A stretch of 53,252 nt of DNA from Verrucomicrobiia bacterium. GTDB taxonomy: Bacteria > Verrucomicrobiota > Verrucomicrobiia > Limisphaerales > Pedosphaeraceae. Position numbers and translations under genes: made by a program. The notes below the pieces were generated by a model. It searched no databases and had not been told where the DNA came from. It saw nothing but the letters and a program-made list of their open reading frames with translations. Where the stretch lies: assembly GCA_036268055.1 (NCBI GenBank), contig DATAUW010000015.1, positions 1-53,252 on the forward strand, written 5' to 3'. Positions 27,536-35,239 of the stretch are shown here, piece by piece. Each line of letters starts with the position of its first letter. Within the stretch, counting starts at the first letter, position 1.

Positions 27536-29386
27536 TCAAAACGGCTCTTCGCCGCGGCCATCGAGCGGCGCGAGCGGCTGCCGTTTCAACTGGCGTAAAC
27601 TTTGCTGGCGCTGCATTACTTCCAGGCGTTCGTCATCGCCAAGTTCGGGCTGCGCGGCGCGATGAGTCAGGGCGGTGAGTTGCCGGTCAACAAACTGATT
27701 GCGCAACCGCAAAACGATGTCGGTCAGTTGCTGCATCGTGTTTGGAATCGGGCGGTCTTCAGCGGTCGCTTCCGTGATCATCCGCCGCAATTCCACCGCT
27801 TCACATTGGGTCAATAAGGCAGCGACTCCCTGCCACGTCCCAGCTTCGCGCATGCTTAGGCGGATCAACAAAATTTCCCGCACGCGATGATGCAGCACCC
27901 ATTGAGGATCAAAATGCGTGTGAATCCATTCCACCGTGTCTTCATGCAACAGCAAAATTTTTAGCAGATAATATTCGAGCGGCGTTGGTTTAATTTCTGG
28001 AACCGCGGTCGAGCCGGCCTCCGCTGAAAGCGAAGCTTCCGCCGCCGCATTTTCCTGCTCAATCGCCGTCGGCCCGCGTTTGAGACGCGAAGCTTTTTTA
28101 AATTCAGTTCGCACCGCCTCGGGTGAAACGCTCAACCGCAGCGCGGTCTTTTGCGCATATTTATCAACGAGGACTACGTTGCCAGTTTTATGCACCGCCT
28201 CGGCCATCGCTTCCAACACCGCTAATCGGCCTTTGTCCGTTGCGAGATCATTGGTCGCGCACAAGCGATTCAAATAATAATCAAAAAATCCATCCGCCTT
28301 TTCGATTAATTGTTTGAACGCTTCACCGCCGAATTCCTTGATGAAACTGTCCGGGTCATGCGGCGCAGGAACCAACGCCACGCGAATCGCCAGACCCGAT
28401 GCCAGCAAACTATCCAGCGAACGTACCGCCGCATTCTGTCCCGCATTGTCCGAATCGAAACACAACACGACTTCATCCACGTAACGCTTCAATATTCGCG
28501 CATGGTCCGCCGTCAGCGCCGTGCCTTGCGGCGCGACGATATTTTGCACACCCGACATGAAACACGCGATGAGGTCCAACTGCCCTTCGCACACGATCGC
28601 CGATTGCGCATCCAGCAAAGCGCGCTTCGATTTATCCAAACCGAAGAAAACTTTTCCCTTCGTAAAAATCGGCGTCTCTGGTGAGTTTACATACTTCGCC
28701 GTTTTCTGGTCGCCGGACAAAACACGTCCGCTGAAACCGATGATTCGCGCTTGCTCATCGCAAATGGGAAACATCAGCCGCCCGCGAAACCGGTCGTAAT
28801 GGCCGCCTCCATCCTTGGCCAAAATCAAGCCGCCCTGCTCCACCAGCGCCAGCTCGTGGCCTTTGCTTTTCGCCCAATTCACCGTGTCGTCCCACGCATC
28901 CGGCGCATAACCGAGCCGAAAAATTTTAATCGCTTCTTCCGATACGCCGCGCTTCGCCAAATAGTCGCGCGCGATTTGTCCACCGGCTTCAGTCGCGAGC
29001 GCGTTCTGCCAGCGTTGCGCAATCTGCTCGTGGATTTGCAGCAGGCTGTCTTTGATGTGGCGGGTCTGTTGCTGGGCGGGATTGTTTTCGGTTTCCAGCG
29101 GAATCTTTGCTCGCTCGGCAAGTCGCCGAACCGCATCGGGAAAAGGAATGTTCTCGTACTCCTGAACAAAGGTAAAGACATCTCCGCCCTTGTGGCAGCC
29201 GAAGCAATGAAAAATTTGCCGCTGCGGATTGACGTTGAAGCTCGGGCTCTTTTCCTTGTGGAACGGGCACAGCGCGACGAAGTTTGCGCCCGCGCGTTTT
29301 AACGGCACGTACGAACCGATGATGTCCACGATGTCACTCGCGGACCGTATGCGCTCACGCGTATTATCCGAAAAAAATTCAGCCAT
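27536..29386 (-). CDS. dnaG: DNA primase
   Basis: 616 residues from ATG at 29386 (MAEFFSDNTRERIRSASDIVDIIGSYV), the canonical DnaG N-terminus; a GTG nine codons upstream is less likely. It makes RNA primers for replication. The CHC2 zinc finger uses Cys40, His43, Cys61 and Cys64 (CPFHKEKSPSF ... FHCFGCHKGGD). The Toprim domain includes IVCEGQLDLIA and VLCFDSDNAGQNAA, with the metal-binding Asp residues. The C-terminal helicase-binding region is divergent, as usual. It is downstream of cvpA on the same strand (55-bp gap). rpoD, which often follows dnaG, is not here. Confidence 0.97.
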   Translation of the reverse strand: MAEFFSDNTRERIRSASDIVDIIGSYVPLKRAGANFVALCPFHKEKSPSFNVNPQRQIFHCFGCHKGGDVFTFVQEYENIPFPDAVRRLAERAKIPLETENNPAQQQTRHIKDSLLQIHEQIAQRWQNALATEAGGQIARDYLAKRGVSEEAIKIFRLGYAPDAWDDTVNWAKSKGHELALVEQGGLILAKDGGGHYDRFRGRLMFPICDEQARIIGFSGRVLSGDQKTAKYVNSPETPIFTKGKVFFGLDKSKRALLDAQSAIVCEGQLDLIACFMSGVQNIVAPQGTALTADHARILKRYVDEVVLCFDSDNAGQNAAVRSLDSLLASGLAIRVALVPAPHDPDSFIKEFGGEAFKQLIEKADGFFDYYLNRLCATNDLATDKGRLAVLEAMAEAVHKTGNVVLVDKYAQKTALRLSVSPEAVRTEFKKASRLKRGPTAIEQENAAAEASLSAEAGSTAVPEIKPTPLEYYLLKILLLHEDTVEWIHTHFDPQWVLHHRVREILLIRLSMREAGTWQGVAALLTQCEAVELRRMITEATAEDRPIPNTMQQLTDIVLRLRNQFVDRQLTALTHRAAQPELGDDERLEVMQRQQSLRQLKRQPLAPLDGRGEEPF

Positions 29387-29441
29387 GCGACGGCGCGAAA
29401 CACAGTCCGGCACCGTAGCTTGTTTTATCCTGTCGCCGCGC

Positions 29442-30053
29442 TTATGGCAAATCGTCTTTTGCCCGCTTGACCTTAACGACTTCGGATTTTGTGGAAGCGA
29501 TCAACAGGATTCCCGCACGTTGTTTGACCAGGTTGCCGAGGAGGGAATCACGGAAAACATCCTGTTGAATGGTGGAAAGTTCCGGGAAGAAATTGCTGCC
29601 GAAAACGTCATTCTGATACGCGCGCGCCGCGGTGATGTCCTGGGCGCTGTAATAAGGCGCGTTCAACAACGCCAACCCAGCGATCAACATGCAACTAAAG
29701 CGTATGCCGCCCGCGATCATTCCCAAATAATATTCCCCGCCGCCGAAAACATCGCTGCCGATCAATTTCCCTCCCATCGCTTTTTTAAGCATCGAAAACG
29801 CGATCTTCGTCACGATTGCCGCCGCGATATAAATAGCGATGTAACAGAACAAATGGCTCACCGGCGAACTCATCGCCAGCATGTCGCCGACGGGTTTATA
29901 AAGAAATGCGCCCGCCAGGATGATAGCCACCCATTGGAACGTCACCATGATTTCTTCCGACATCCCGTGCTTGCGACCGCGATTCATTCCGAACAGCACC
30001 GTGATCAGCACCAGGACATCAAACCAGTTTATCAACATGTGATTGGCGTGCAT
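29442..30053 (-). CDS. CvpA family membrane protein
   Basis: 203 residues with four hydrophobic segments (about 6-24, 36-56, 67-88 and 104-128). The N-terminal INWFDVLVLITVLFGMNRGRKHGMSEE matches the CvpA/colicin V production family, inner-membrane proteins linked to envelope homeostasis. The C-terminal tail is polar and probably cytosolic. The start is the ATG at 30053; the ATG at 30038 is also possible. It lies 55 bp upstream of dnaG on the same strand, and may be cotranscribed with it. Confidence 0.8.
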   Translation of the reverse strand: MHANHMLINWFDVLVLITVLFGMNRGRKHGMSEEIMVTFQWVAIILAGAFLYKPVGDMLAMSSPVSHLFCYIAIYIAAAIVTKIAFSMLKKAMGGKLIGSDVFGGGEYYLGMIAGGIRFSCMLIAGLALLNAPYYSAQDITAARAYQNDVFGSNFFPELSTIQQDVFRDSLLGNLVKQRAGILLIASTKSEVVKVKRAKDDLP

Positions 30054-30148
30054 AATTGCTCAATTTTTGGACACTTTTCAGGTGTTTCAATAATTGAGTC
30101 ATTGAGAAGCAATTTCCTCGCCAAGTATGGAAAAGAACTAATCAACTA

Positions 30149-30182
30149 ACGGGGACGGCGAGCGTACCCGCGAGCCGTAATT
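30149..30182 (+). repeat. GGCGAGCGTAC palindromic repeat, copy 1
   Basis: ACGGGGACGGCGAGCGTACCCGCGAGCCGT. The internal GCGAG-CGTA-CYCGC can fold. It ends 5 bp before the stop of the TPR lipoprotein gene. The same core lies at 36713. Confidence 0.55.
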
Positions 30183-30186
30183 AGGG

Positions 30187-31989
30187 CTAAGGATTATTCT
30201 GAAGCCAATAACGGATCGCTGTCGCCTGCGCATTGCGCGGGTCCAATTCCAGCACTTTCAAATAGTGCGCCCGCGCCGCCGCCGGTTTGTGGAATTGTTC
30301 GGCATATAAATTTCCCAGCGTGAGATGCGCCAGCGCCAGATTCGCCGGAGAGGCTTGCGAGGAATTGTTCGCCAAAAGTTTTTCCAATTCCTGCGCGGCG
30401 TCGTAAAAATAATTCGCCTTCTTCAGCGCGAGCCCAAAATAAAAACGCGCGTTGAACGATTCGGGATTGATCGCCAGCGCCAGTTCAAACGCCCGCAATG
30501 ATTCCGCCAGTCCACCCGAATCCAACGCCGCCAAACCCAAATCTACCTGTGCATCAAAATCACTCGGGTCCGCTTGCGTCGCCGAACGATACCACGCCAC
30601 GGCGTCTTCGAGGCGATGATCGCGTTGCGCATCGCCGCCTTTGCCGAGCAGGCGTTCCGCTTCAGTGCGATTTCCCGGTTCCGGTTTGGTCGGTGAGAGA
30701 TACGGGTAGCGCGCCAGCGTGACCGCGTGAACCGGCGCCGGTGTGGGAGTCGTATTTTGCGCCAGGGTGTTCGTCGTATTGCCCGGCGCAGATTCATCCG
30801 GTAACGGAGTCGTGCGCGACGGCGGCGGCGCGGGTGAAGCCGTCGCCGGTTTGCTCTGATGACGAAATAATCCCATTGGGTTGAGGCGTGAAAAAAATCC
30901 GCGCTTCTCGGTTTTGGTTTTCGCGACCACCGCCGGGGGTTCAGCCGTGTCGTCGTCCATGTTGGTCGTAGCGATCGCCGAATTCGCATCGGCCGTCTTG
31001 ATCGCAGGTCCCTCAGACAACTGCACCACTTCCGGTTTTGTGTTGAGTTGGACTGGCGGAGACGGACGCGGATTTTGCGCGACAGTTGCCGGAGGACGGG
31101 TAACCGCGGTCAAGTTCTCCGGCGGGATAATATTGGAGACGTTCGTAGCCGGAGGGCGAACAACATTGTTCGTTGCCGGATTTATCGCCGCAACGACATT
31201 TGTCGCCACTGGTTTTGGCGGTGGGTTGAGTTCAAGTTCGAGTTGTTGCGCCGCGGCATTCACGGAATCCCAATTTGCCGCCTGCGCGTTTTGCGTGAGA
31301 TATTGTTTGTACTTTTCCAGCGCGAGCGCGCGATTGCCCAAATAAATTTCCGCGATTCCAAGATTCAGCAAAGCCGGCCCGTAATTCGGTTGCGCCTTGA
31401 GCGCGCTGTTGAAATCGGTGACGGCATCCCGCAACCGCCGGCGCTGAAGCTGCACCATGCCCAGGTCATTGAGGGCCTCGGCATTTCCCGGGCTCAAGCG
31501 CAAAGCTTCGCGAAAACTCGCATCCGCCGCAGTAGCTTCGCCCAACCGCAACTGCGCGGTTCCCAGCTTCAGCCAACCGTTCAAGACATTTCCTTCGCGA
31601 ACGGTAAACGCAGTCAATTCATTCTTGGCCGCTTCCAGAGTGTCTGGCCGGTCCTGTTCGAGCAACAGGCAGCCATAATTATAATGCACCGCGAGCAAAT
31701 CATGATTCAGAGCGAGGGCGCGCTGATAGGCATCCGCCGCCTCGGCCGCCTTGCCCGCGTGATGATAAGCCAGGCCGAGGTAATTCCACGCCTGCGCATT
31801 CGTCGCCAGGACCGAAGTGGCGACCTTCAGTTCCTCAATCGCTTCGGACGTCTTCCCCTCGTCGAGCAGGCGTTTACCCCGCAGCAATGCCCGCGGCCCG
31901 GCCGGCGTGCATCCCGCAAGCCACACTGCCGCCACGGTCATCAGCAAATACTGAATCCAATGCCGCAACCGCTTTTTCTTGGTCACCAT
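30187..31989 (-). CDS. TPR-repeat lipoprotein
   Basis: 600 residues from ATG at 31989 (GTG immediately after it is an alternative; GGAGG lies just upstream). A lipoprotein signal ends in VWLAGC (Cys27), so it is probably attached to a membrane on the outside. TPR units fill about 30-250 (for example AWNYLGLAYHHAGKAAEAADAYQRALAL, ALLNLGIAEIYLGNRALALEKYKQYL). A long Pro/Thr/Asn-rich linker (about 250-440) follows, then more TPRs (DFDAQVDLGLAALDSGGLAESLRAFELAL...). TPR proteins are scaffolds; the partner is unknown. Its start is only 31 bp from the start of the divergent DUF362 gene. Confidence 0.85.
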   Translation of the reverse strand: MVTKKKRLRHWIQYLLMTVAAVWLAGCTPAGPRALLRGKRLLDEGKTSEAIEELKVATSVLATNAQAWNYLGLAYHHAGKAAEAADAYQRALALNHDLLAVHYNYGCLLLEQDRPDTLEAAKNELTAFTVREGNVLNGWLKLGTAQLRLGEATAADASFREALRLSPGNAEALNDLGMVQLQRRRLRDAVTDFNSALKAQPNYGPALLNLGIAEIYLGNRALALEKYKQYLTQNAQAANWDSVNAAAQQLELELNPPPKPVATNVVAAINPATNNVVRPPATNVSNIIPPENLTAVTRPPATVAQNPRPSPPVQLNTKPEVVQLSEGPAIKTADANSAIATTNMDDDTAEPPAVVAKTKTEKRGFFSRLNPMGLFRHQSKPATASPAPPPSRTTPLPDESAPGNTTNTLAQNTTPTPAPVHAVTLARYPYLSPTKPEPGNRTEAERLLGKGGDAQRDHRLEDAVAWYRSATQADPSDFDAQVDLGLAALDSGGLAESLRAFELALAINPESFNARFYFGLALKKANYFYDAAQELEKLLANNSSQASPANLALAHLTLGNLYAEQFHKPAAARAHYLKVLELDPRNAQATAIRYWLQNNP

Positions 31990-32020
31990 TCCTCCGTGGT
32001 GGTAGCATTCGCCGCCATAA

Positions 32021-33100
32021 GTGTCAAGATACGCACAGCATAACCAACTTCGTCCACGCCGCATTTGCCGGTGGTGGTTTTCATTTTTCATTTTTCTTCA
32101 AATCACATCCTCGTTGCGCGCCGATTCCGCCCGCCCCGCCGCGACGACCAACGCCCCGGACGCGCGCGTGGTGATCGTGGAAGATCCCGGCGCCACGTTC
32201 GACCTGCAACCCGTCCCGGACAAAATCCAGAGCATGGTGGATCACGCCATCACGACGCTCGCCAATAAAACGAACGTCAACGACGCCTGGAAATCCTTCG
32301 TCTCCTCCAAGGACGTCGTCGGCCTCAAAGTTCTTTCCGCGCCCGGGCCGAACAGCGGCACGCGCGTTCCGGTCGTCGAAGCCGTCGTCAAAGATTTGCT
32401 CGCTGCCGGTTTGCCCGCGACGAATATCATCGTGTGGGACCGGCATTCGCTCGAATTGCGGCTCGCCGGTTTCTACGAATTGCAACGGCGCTACGGCATT
32501 CGCGTGGAAGGAAGCGTCGAGGCCGGTTACGACGATTCCCAATTCTACGAAATGCCGCTGCTGGGCACGCTCATCTATAGCGACCTGGAATTCGGTCGCA
32601 AAGGGCAAGGCATCGGCCGCAAATCTTACGTCTCGAAAATTGTTTCGCATGGCATGACCAAAATCATCAACCTCACGCCGCTGTTGCATCATAATATCGT
32701 CGGCGTGTCGGGAAATCTCTTCAGCCTCGCGCTCGGCAGCGTGGACAACACGGCTCGTTTTGAGGGCAATGCCGAAGACCTCGCGCGCGCTGTCCCGGAA
32801 ATTTATGCGCTGCCCATCCTCGGTGATCGTGTCGCATTGAACATCGTTGACGCCCTCATTTGCCAATACGACGGCCAGAACAGTGGCTTGCTCCATTATT
32901 CCGCGACCTTGAATCAACTCCGTTTCAGCCGCGACCCTGTCGCGCTTGACGTCCTTTCGCTGGAAGAGATCAACCATCAGCGTGAACTCGCGGATGTCCC
33001 CTCCACTGGCAAGACCAACACCGACCTTTACTCAAACGCCTCACTCCTCGAAATCGGCATCAGCGACCCGCAGCACATTCAAGTCGTGAAAATCCATTAA
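32021..33100 (+). CDS. DUF362 domain protein, exported
   Basis: 359 residues from GTG. The N-terminus has a basic stretch then WWFSFFIFLQITSSLRAD, a probable signal peptide. The body matches DUF362: VGLKVLSAPGPNSGTRVPVVEAVVKDLLAAGLPATNIIVWDR, followed by ISKIVSHGMTKIINLTPLLHH-like VSKIVSHGMTKIINLTPLLHHN and a C-terminal GLLHYSATLNQLRFSRDPVALDVLSL. DUF362 proteins are of unknown function, sometimes joined to iron-sulfur domains; no CxxC cluster is visible here. The start lies 31 bp from the divergent TPR gene, so the two share one small promoter region. Confidence 0.8.
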   Translation: MSRYAQHNQLRPRRICRWWFSFFIFLQITSSLRADSARPAATTNAPDARVVIVEDPGATFDLQPVPDKIQSMVDHAITTLANKTNVNDAWKSFVSSKDVVGLKVLSAPGPNSGTRVPVVEAVVKDLLAAGLPATNIIVWDRHSLELRLAGFYELQRRYGIRVEGSVEAGYDDSQFYEMPLLGTLIYSDLEFGRKGQGIGRKSYVSKIVSHGMTKIINLTPLLHHNIVGVSGNLFSLALGSVDNTARFEGNAEDLARAVPEIYALPILGDRVALNIVDALICQYDGQNSGLLHYSATLNQLRFSRDPVALDVLSLEEINHQRELADVPSTGKTNTDLYSNASLLEIGISDPQHIQVVKIH

Positions 33101-33268
33101 CTGAAAACTCCCGGAAGTCAGCGACTCCATTACGGACCGCGGGTCTATGACCCGCAGCAATATGCAAGTAAGATTGCCGCTCAAGACTGATTCCAGGGTG
33201 GCTTGACCGAATGAATCTTGCTGCGGATCACAGAACCGCGATCCGCTCGGAGCCACTCTCGCTCCTCA
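33101..33268. repeat. Intergenic inverted pair of GGTCTATGACC repeats
   Basis: A first element, GACCGCGGGTCTATGACCCGC then AGCAA (33135-33160), has a perfect 7-bp stem and TAT loop. A second, CTTGCTGCGGATCACAGAACCGCGATCCGC (33216-33245), is a diverged reverse complement of the first. Together they make a long imperfect inverted repeat with a central spacer of about 55 bp, like a bacterial interspersed mosaic element. Downstream of the first element the text ATTGCCGC matches the 20314 copy. Confidence 0.65.
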
Positions 33269-33817
33269 TTACTTCTTCGCCACCGCCGCATCAATCGCCG
33301 CCGTGACCTTCGGCGATTCCGGTTTGTCCATCGAACCGAAGCGATCCACAATTTTCCCATCGCGACTCACCACGAACTTATTGAAGTTCCACGTGATGCC
33401 CCCCGGGAATGGCGAACTCTTACCCGTCAACTCGGCGTAAAGCGGGTGTTGCTCGCCGCCTTTCACATGCAATTTCTCGAACAGCGGAAACGTCACATTA
33501 TATTTCGACGAACAAAATGTCTTGATCTCCGCGGCGGTTCCCGGCTCCTGGCCCATGAAATCATTGCACGGAAAACCAAGCACCGTGAAACCCTGGCCCT
33601 CGTATTTTTTCTGCAACGCTTCCAGCCCCTCGTATTGCGGCGTGAACCCGCACTTTGATGCCACATTGACAATCAGCAGCACCTTGCCCTGATATGCCCG
33701 CAGCGAAGTGTCCTTGCCATCAATATCCTTGAGCGGAATATCGTATAACGAAACATTAGTTTGAGCCGAAACAATTTGCGCCATAAGCAAAGCGAGAAGC
33801 AGAATAATCGTTTTCAC
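33269..33817 (-). CDS. Exported glutathione peroxidase-like protein
   Basis: 182 residues. Signal peptide MKTIILLLALLMAQIVSAQT (about 1-19), unusual for the family, which is mostly cytosolic. The catalytic motif is NVASKCGFTPQY with peroxidatic Cys56; FPCNDFMGQEPG holds the resolving Cys and the conserved Gln, and WNFNKF the Trp-Asn pair. It is a thiol (not selenocysteine) peroxidase, probably reduced by a periplasmic thioredoxin-like partner, such as the TlpA-like protein at 1681, rather than glutathione; that link is a guess. It stands alone. Confidence 0.92.
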   Translation of the reverse strand: MKTIILLLALLMAQIVSAQTNVSLYDIPLKDIDGKDTSLRAYQGKVLLIVNVASKCGFTPQYEGLEALQKKYEGQGFTVLGFPCNDFMGQEPGTAAEIKTFCSSKYNVTFPLFEKLHVKGGEQHPLYAELTGKSSPFPGGITWNFNKFVVSRDGKIVDRFGSMDKPESPKVTAAIDAAVAKK

Positions 33818-34275
33818 CCGCTCACCATAAAAGACACCCTAAAAAAGTCAATCCCCTCAAAGGTGACAATTCTGATGGCAAACCTGCCTCCCCCCCGGCA
33901 GGACGCCGCCGCGCCCATATCACCGTTGGTCCATATATTTTTTTCCCCCGTTAAGCGAACTTATCCGAACTTATCCGAGCCAAGGCGAACTTAGGCGAGC
34001 CAAACCACTCAAAACTGTCGTTTTTTATCCACCTTTGCCTTCAAACCCTGCGGCAATCGCCAAACCAGATCTCAACTTCCATATTCTCCATTTCAAAGAA
34101 CCGTCCCCACCATACCGCAGTCCTCAAATACATTCCACCCTTCCATAGGTTACAAACGTTACAAACTCATCCTCGCGCCACATGACCTCACTCGCACAAA
34201 CTCCCCATCTACCCACCCGTCCCATCCGTCTTATTTCTCCCATCCGCCCGTTTCAGAAACCCCAAAAAAAACCTA
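33818..34275. repeat. Intergenic region with 10-bp tandem repeat
   Basis: A 458-bp region without a credible gene. At 33956-34005 there are five tandem 10-mers of the pattern CGAACTTATC, CGAACTTATC, CGAGCCAAGG, CGAACTTAGG, CGAGCCAAAC. A 6-bp hairpin with C-rich loop lies at 33883-33902. The rest is C-rich and unassigned. Confidence 0.55.
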
Positions 34276-34304
34276 TTGACTCCTCCCGGCACACGTAGTA
34301 CTAA
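34276..34304 (+). promoter_or_regulatory. Possible sigma-70 promoter for PEP-CTERM gene
   Basis: TTGACT (34276-34281), a 17-nt spacer, then TACTAA (34299-34304), 37 nt before the ATG at 34342. The -35 is good, the -10 is poor. Tentative. Confidence 0.3.
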
Positions 34305-34341
34305 CTACTACAGTCTCAGCAGTACCAATCCTAAAATTGAT

Positions 34342-35028
34342 ATGACTACCTCTAAGCTCCTCAAAACGGCGGTTTGTGTCGCAGTGGCTTCGCTCGGCGT
34401 GACCGCTCTTCAAGCGCAAAACCTGCTAACGGATCCAGGTTTTGAAAATCAAACACCCGCGGCAAATGGCGGCTGGAACCTGTTCAATGGCGCTGCCTTT
34501 TCCTCGGCTCAGGCTCACACTGGCACCATGTCCATGTTGGATACTGGGGCTGGTGGTTTCAGTGTCCCTGGCAGTGATGAAGTATTGCCAACCGGTCCTG
34601 GCGTAGAATATCAATTGACAGGTTTCGGATTAATTTCCAGCGCAATTCCGGCCAACGGAGACACCGATAATGGCATATTGCAAATCACTTTTTGGAGCGG
34701 CCCGAATGCTACCGGAAATAATCTTGGCAGTATTGACATCTCCAACGGCGGCATTGCCACTGGAGCCAATAATGCCCAGCTTTCCAATCCCGTCAACTCC
34801 AGCAGTCCCGTGGGTCAATGGATTCCGCTCGACACCGGCATCGCCCAGGCGCCGGTTGGCGCTGTGTCACTCGAAGCATTCACCCTCGTGCTGGATCAGG
34901 ATCCCACTGCGGTTTATTTCGACGATTTGACTCTCACGCTGGTTCAAGCTCCTGAACCCGGAACCTTGACCCTGCTCGGCCTGTCGCTGCTCGGCATTCC
35001 CGCTTTCGCGTGGCGCCGCAAGAAATAA
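34342..35028 (+). CDS. PEP-CTERM sorting-domain protein
   Basis: 228 residues from the ATG at 34342 (MTTSKLLKTAVCVAVASLGVTALQAQ, a signal peptide); longer readings lack one. The mature protein starts NLLTDPGFENQTPAANGGWNLFNGA and has beta-sandwich features resembling carbohydrate-binding modules (for example DPTAVYFDDLTLTL near the end). The C-terminus is APEPGTLTLLGLSLLGIPAFAWRRKK, a complete PEP-CTERM sorting signal for exosortase processing. Its role is probably surface or exopolysaccharide-associated. It is followed by a strong terminator. Confidence 0.9.
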   Translation: MTTSKLLKTAVCVAVASLGVTALQAQNLLTDPGFENQTPAANGGWNLFNGAAFSSAQAHTGTMSMLDTGAGGFSVPGSDEVLPTGPGVEYQLTGFGLISSAIPANGDTDNGILQITFWSGPNATGNNLGSIDISNGGIATGANNAQLSNPVNSSSPVGQWIPLDTGIAQAPVGAVSLEAFTLVLDQDPTAVYFDDLTLTLVQAPEPGTLTLLGLSLLGIPAFAWRRKK

Positions 35029-35050
35029 TATCGCGCTTATAATTTCAAAA

Positions 35051-35088
35051 ACTCCTTTGCCTCGGAAACGAGCAAAGGAGTTTTTTTT
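35051..35088 (+). terminator. Intrinsic terminator after PEP-CTERM gene
   Basis: ACTCCTTTG (35051-35059) pairs with CAAAGGAGT (35073-35081), with an inner CTCG-GAAA-CGAG hairpin, followed by eight T. It is 22 bp after the stop codon. The strongest terminator in the window. Confidence 0.92.
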
Positions 35089-35137
35089 GTTTCCTTTCGC
35101 AGAAAAATCCTCCCTCCACCACCACTTCTCTTCCCCA

Positions 35138-35160
35138 CCTCCGCGTCTCCGCGTTTAATC
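35138..35160 (+). repeat. CTCCGC-type repeat, intergenic copy
   Basis: CCTCCGCGTCTCCGCGTTTAATC. Related to 13686 and 37871. It lies 80 bp upstream of the next start codon. Confidence 0.55.
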
Positions 35161-35239
35161 TTCCTCTTTCCCCAAAAGATAGACAAGCTCACCGCTTCCC
35201 CGTAATCTCACTCCGCATGCATCACGAAAAATCCTCGCC

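Noticed and set aside
26529-30149. Various frames opposite dnaG and the Gfo/Idh/MocA gene
   Set aside because: Each lies antisense to a gene with clear family motifs and shows no similarity of its own.
33956-34005. CRISPR array
   Set aside because: Units of 10 bp are adjacent with no spacers, and no cas genes are seen.
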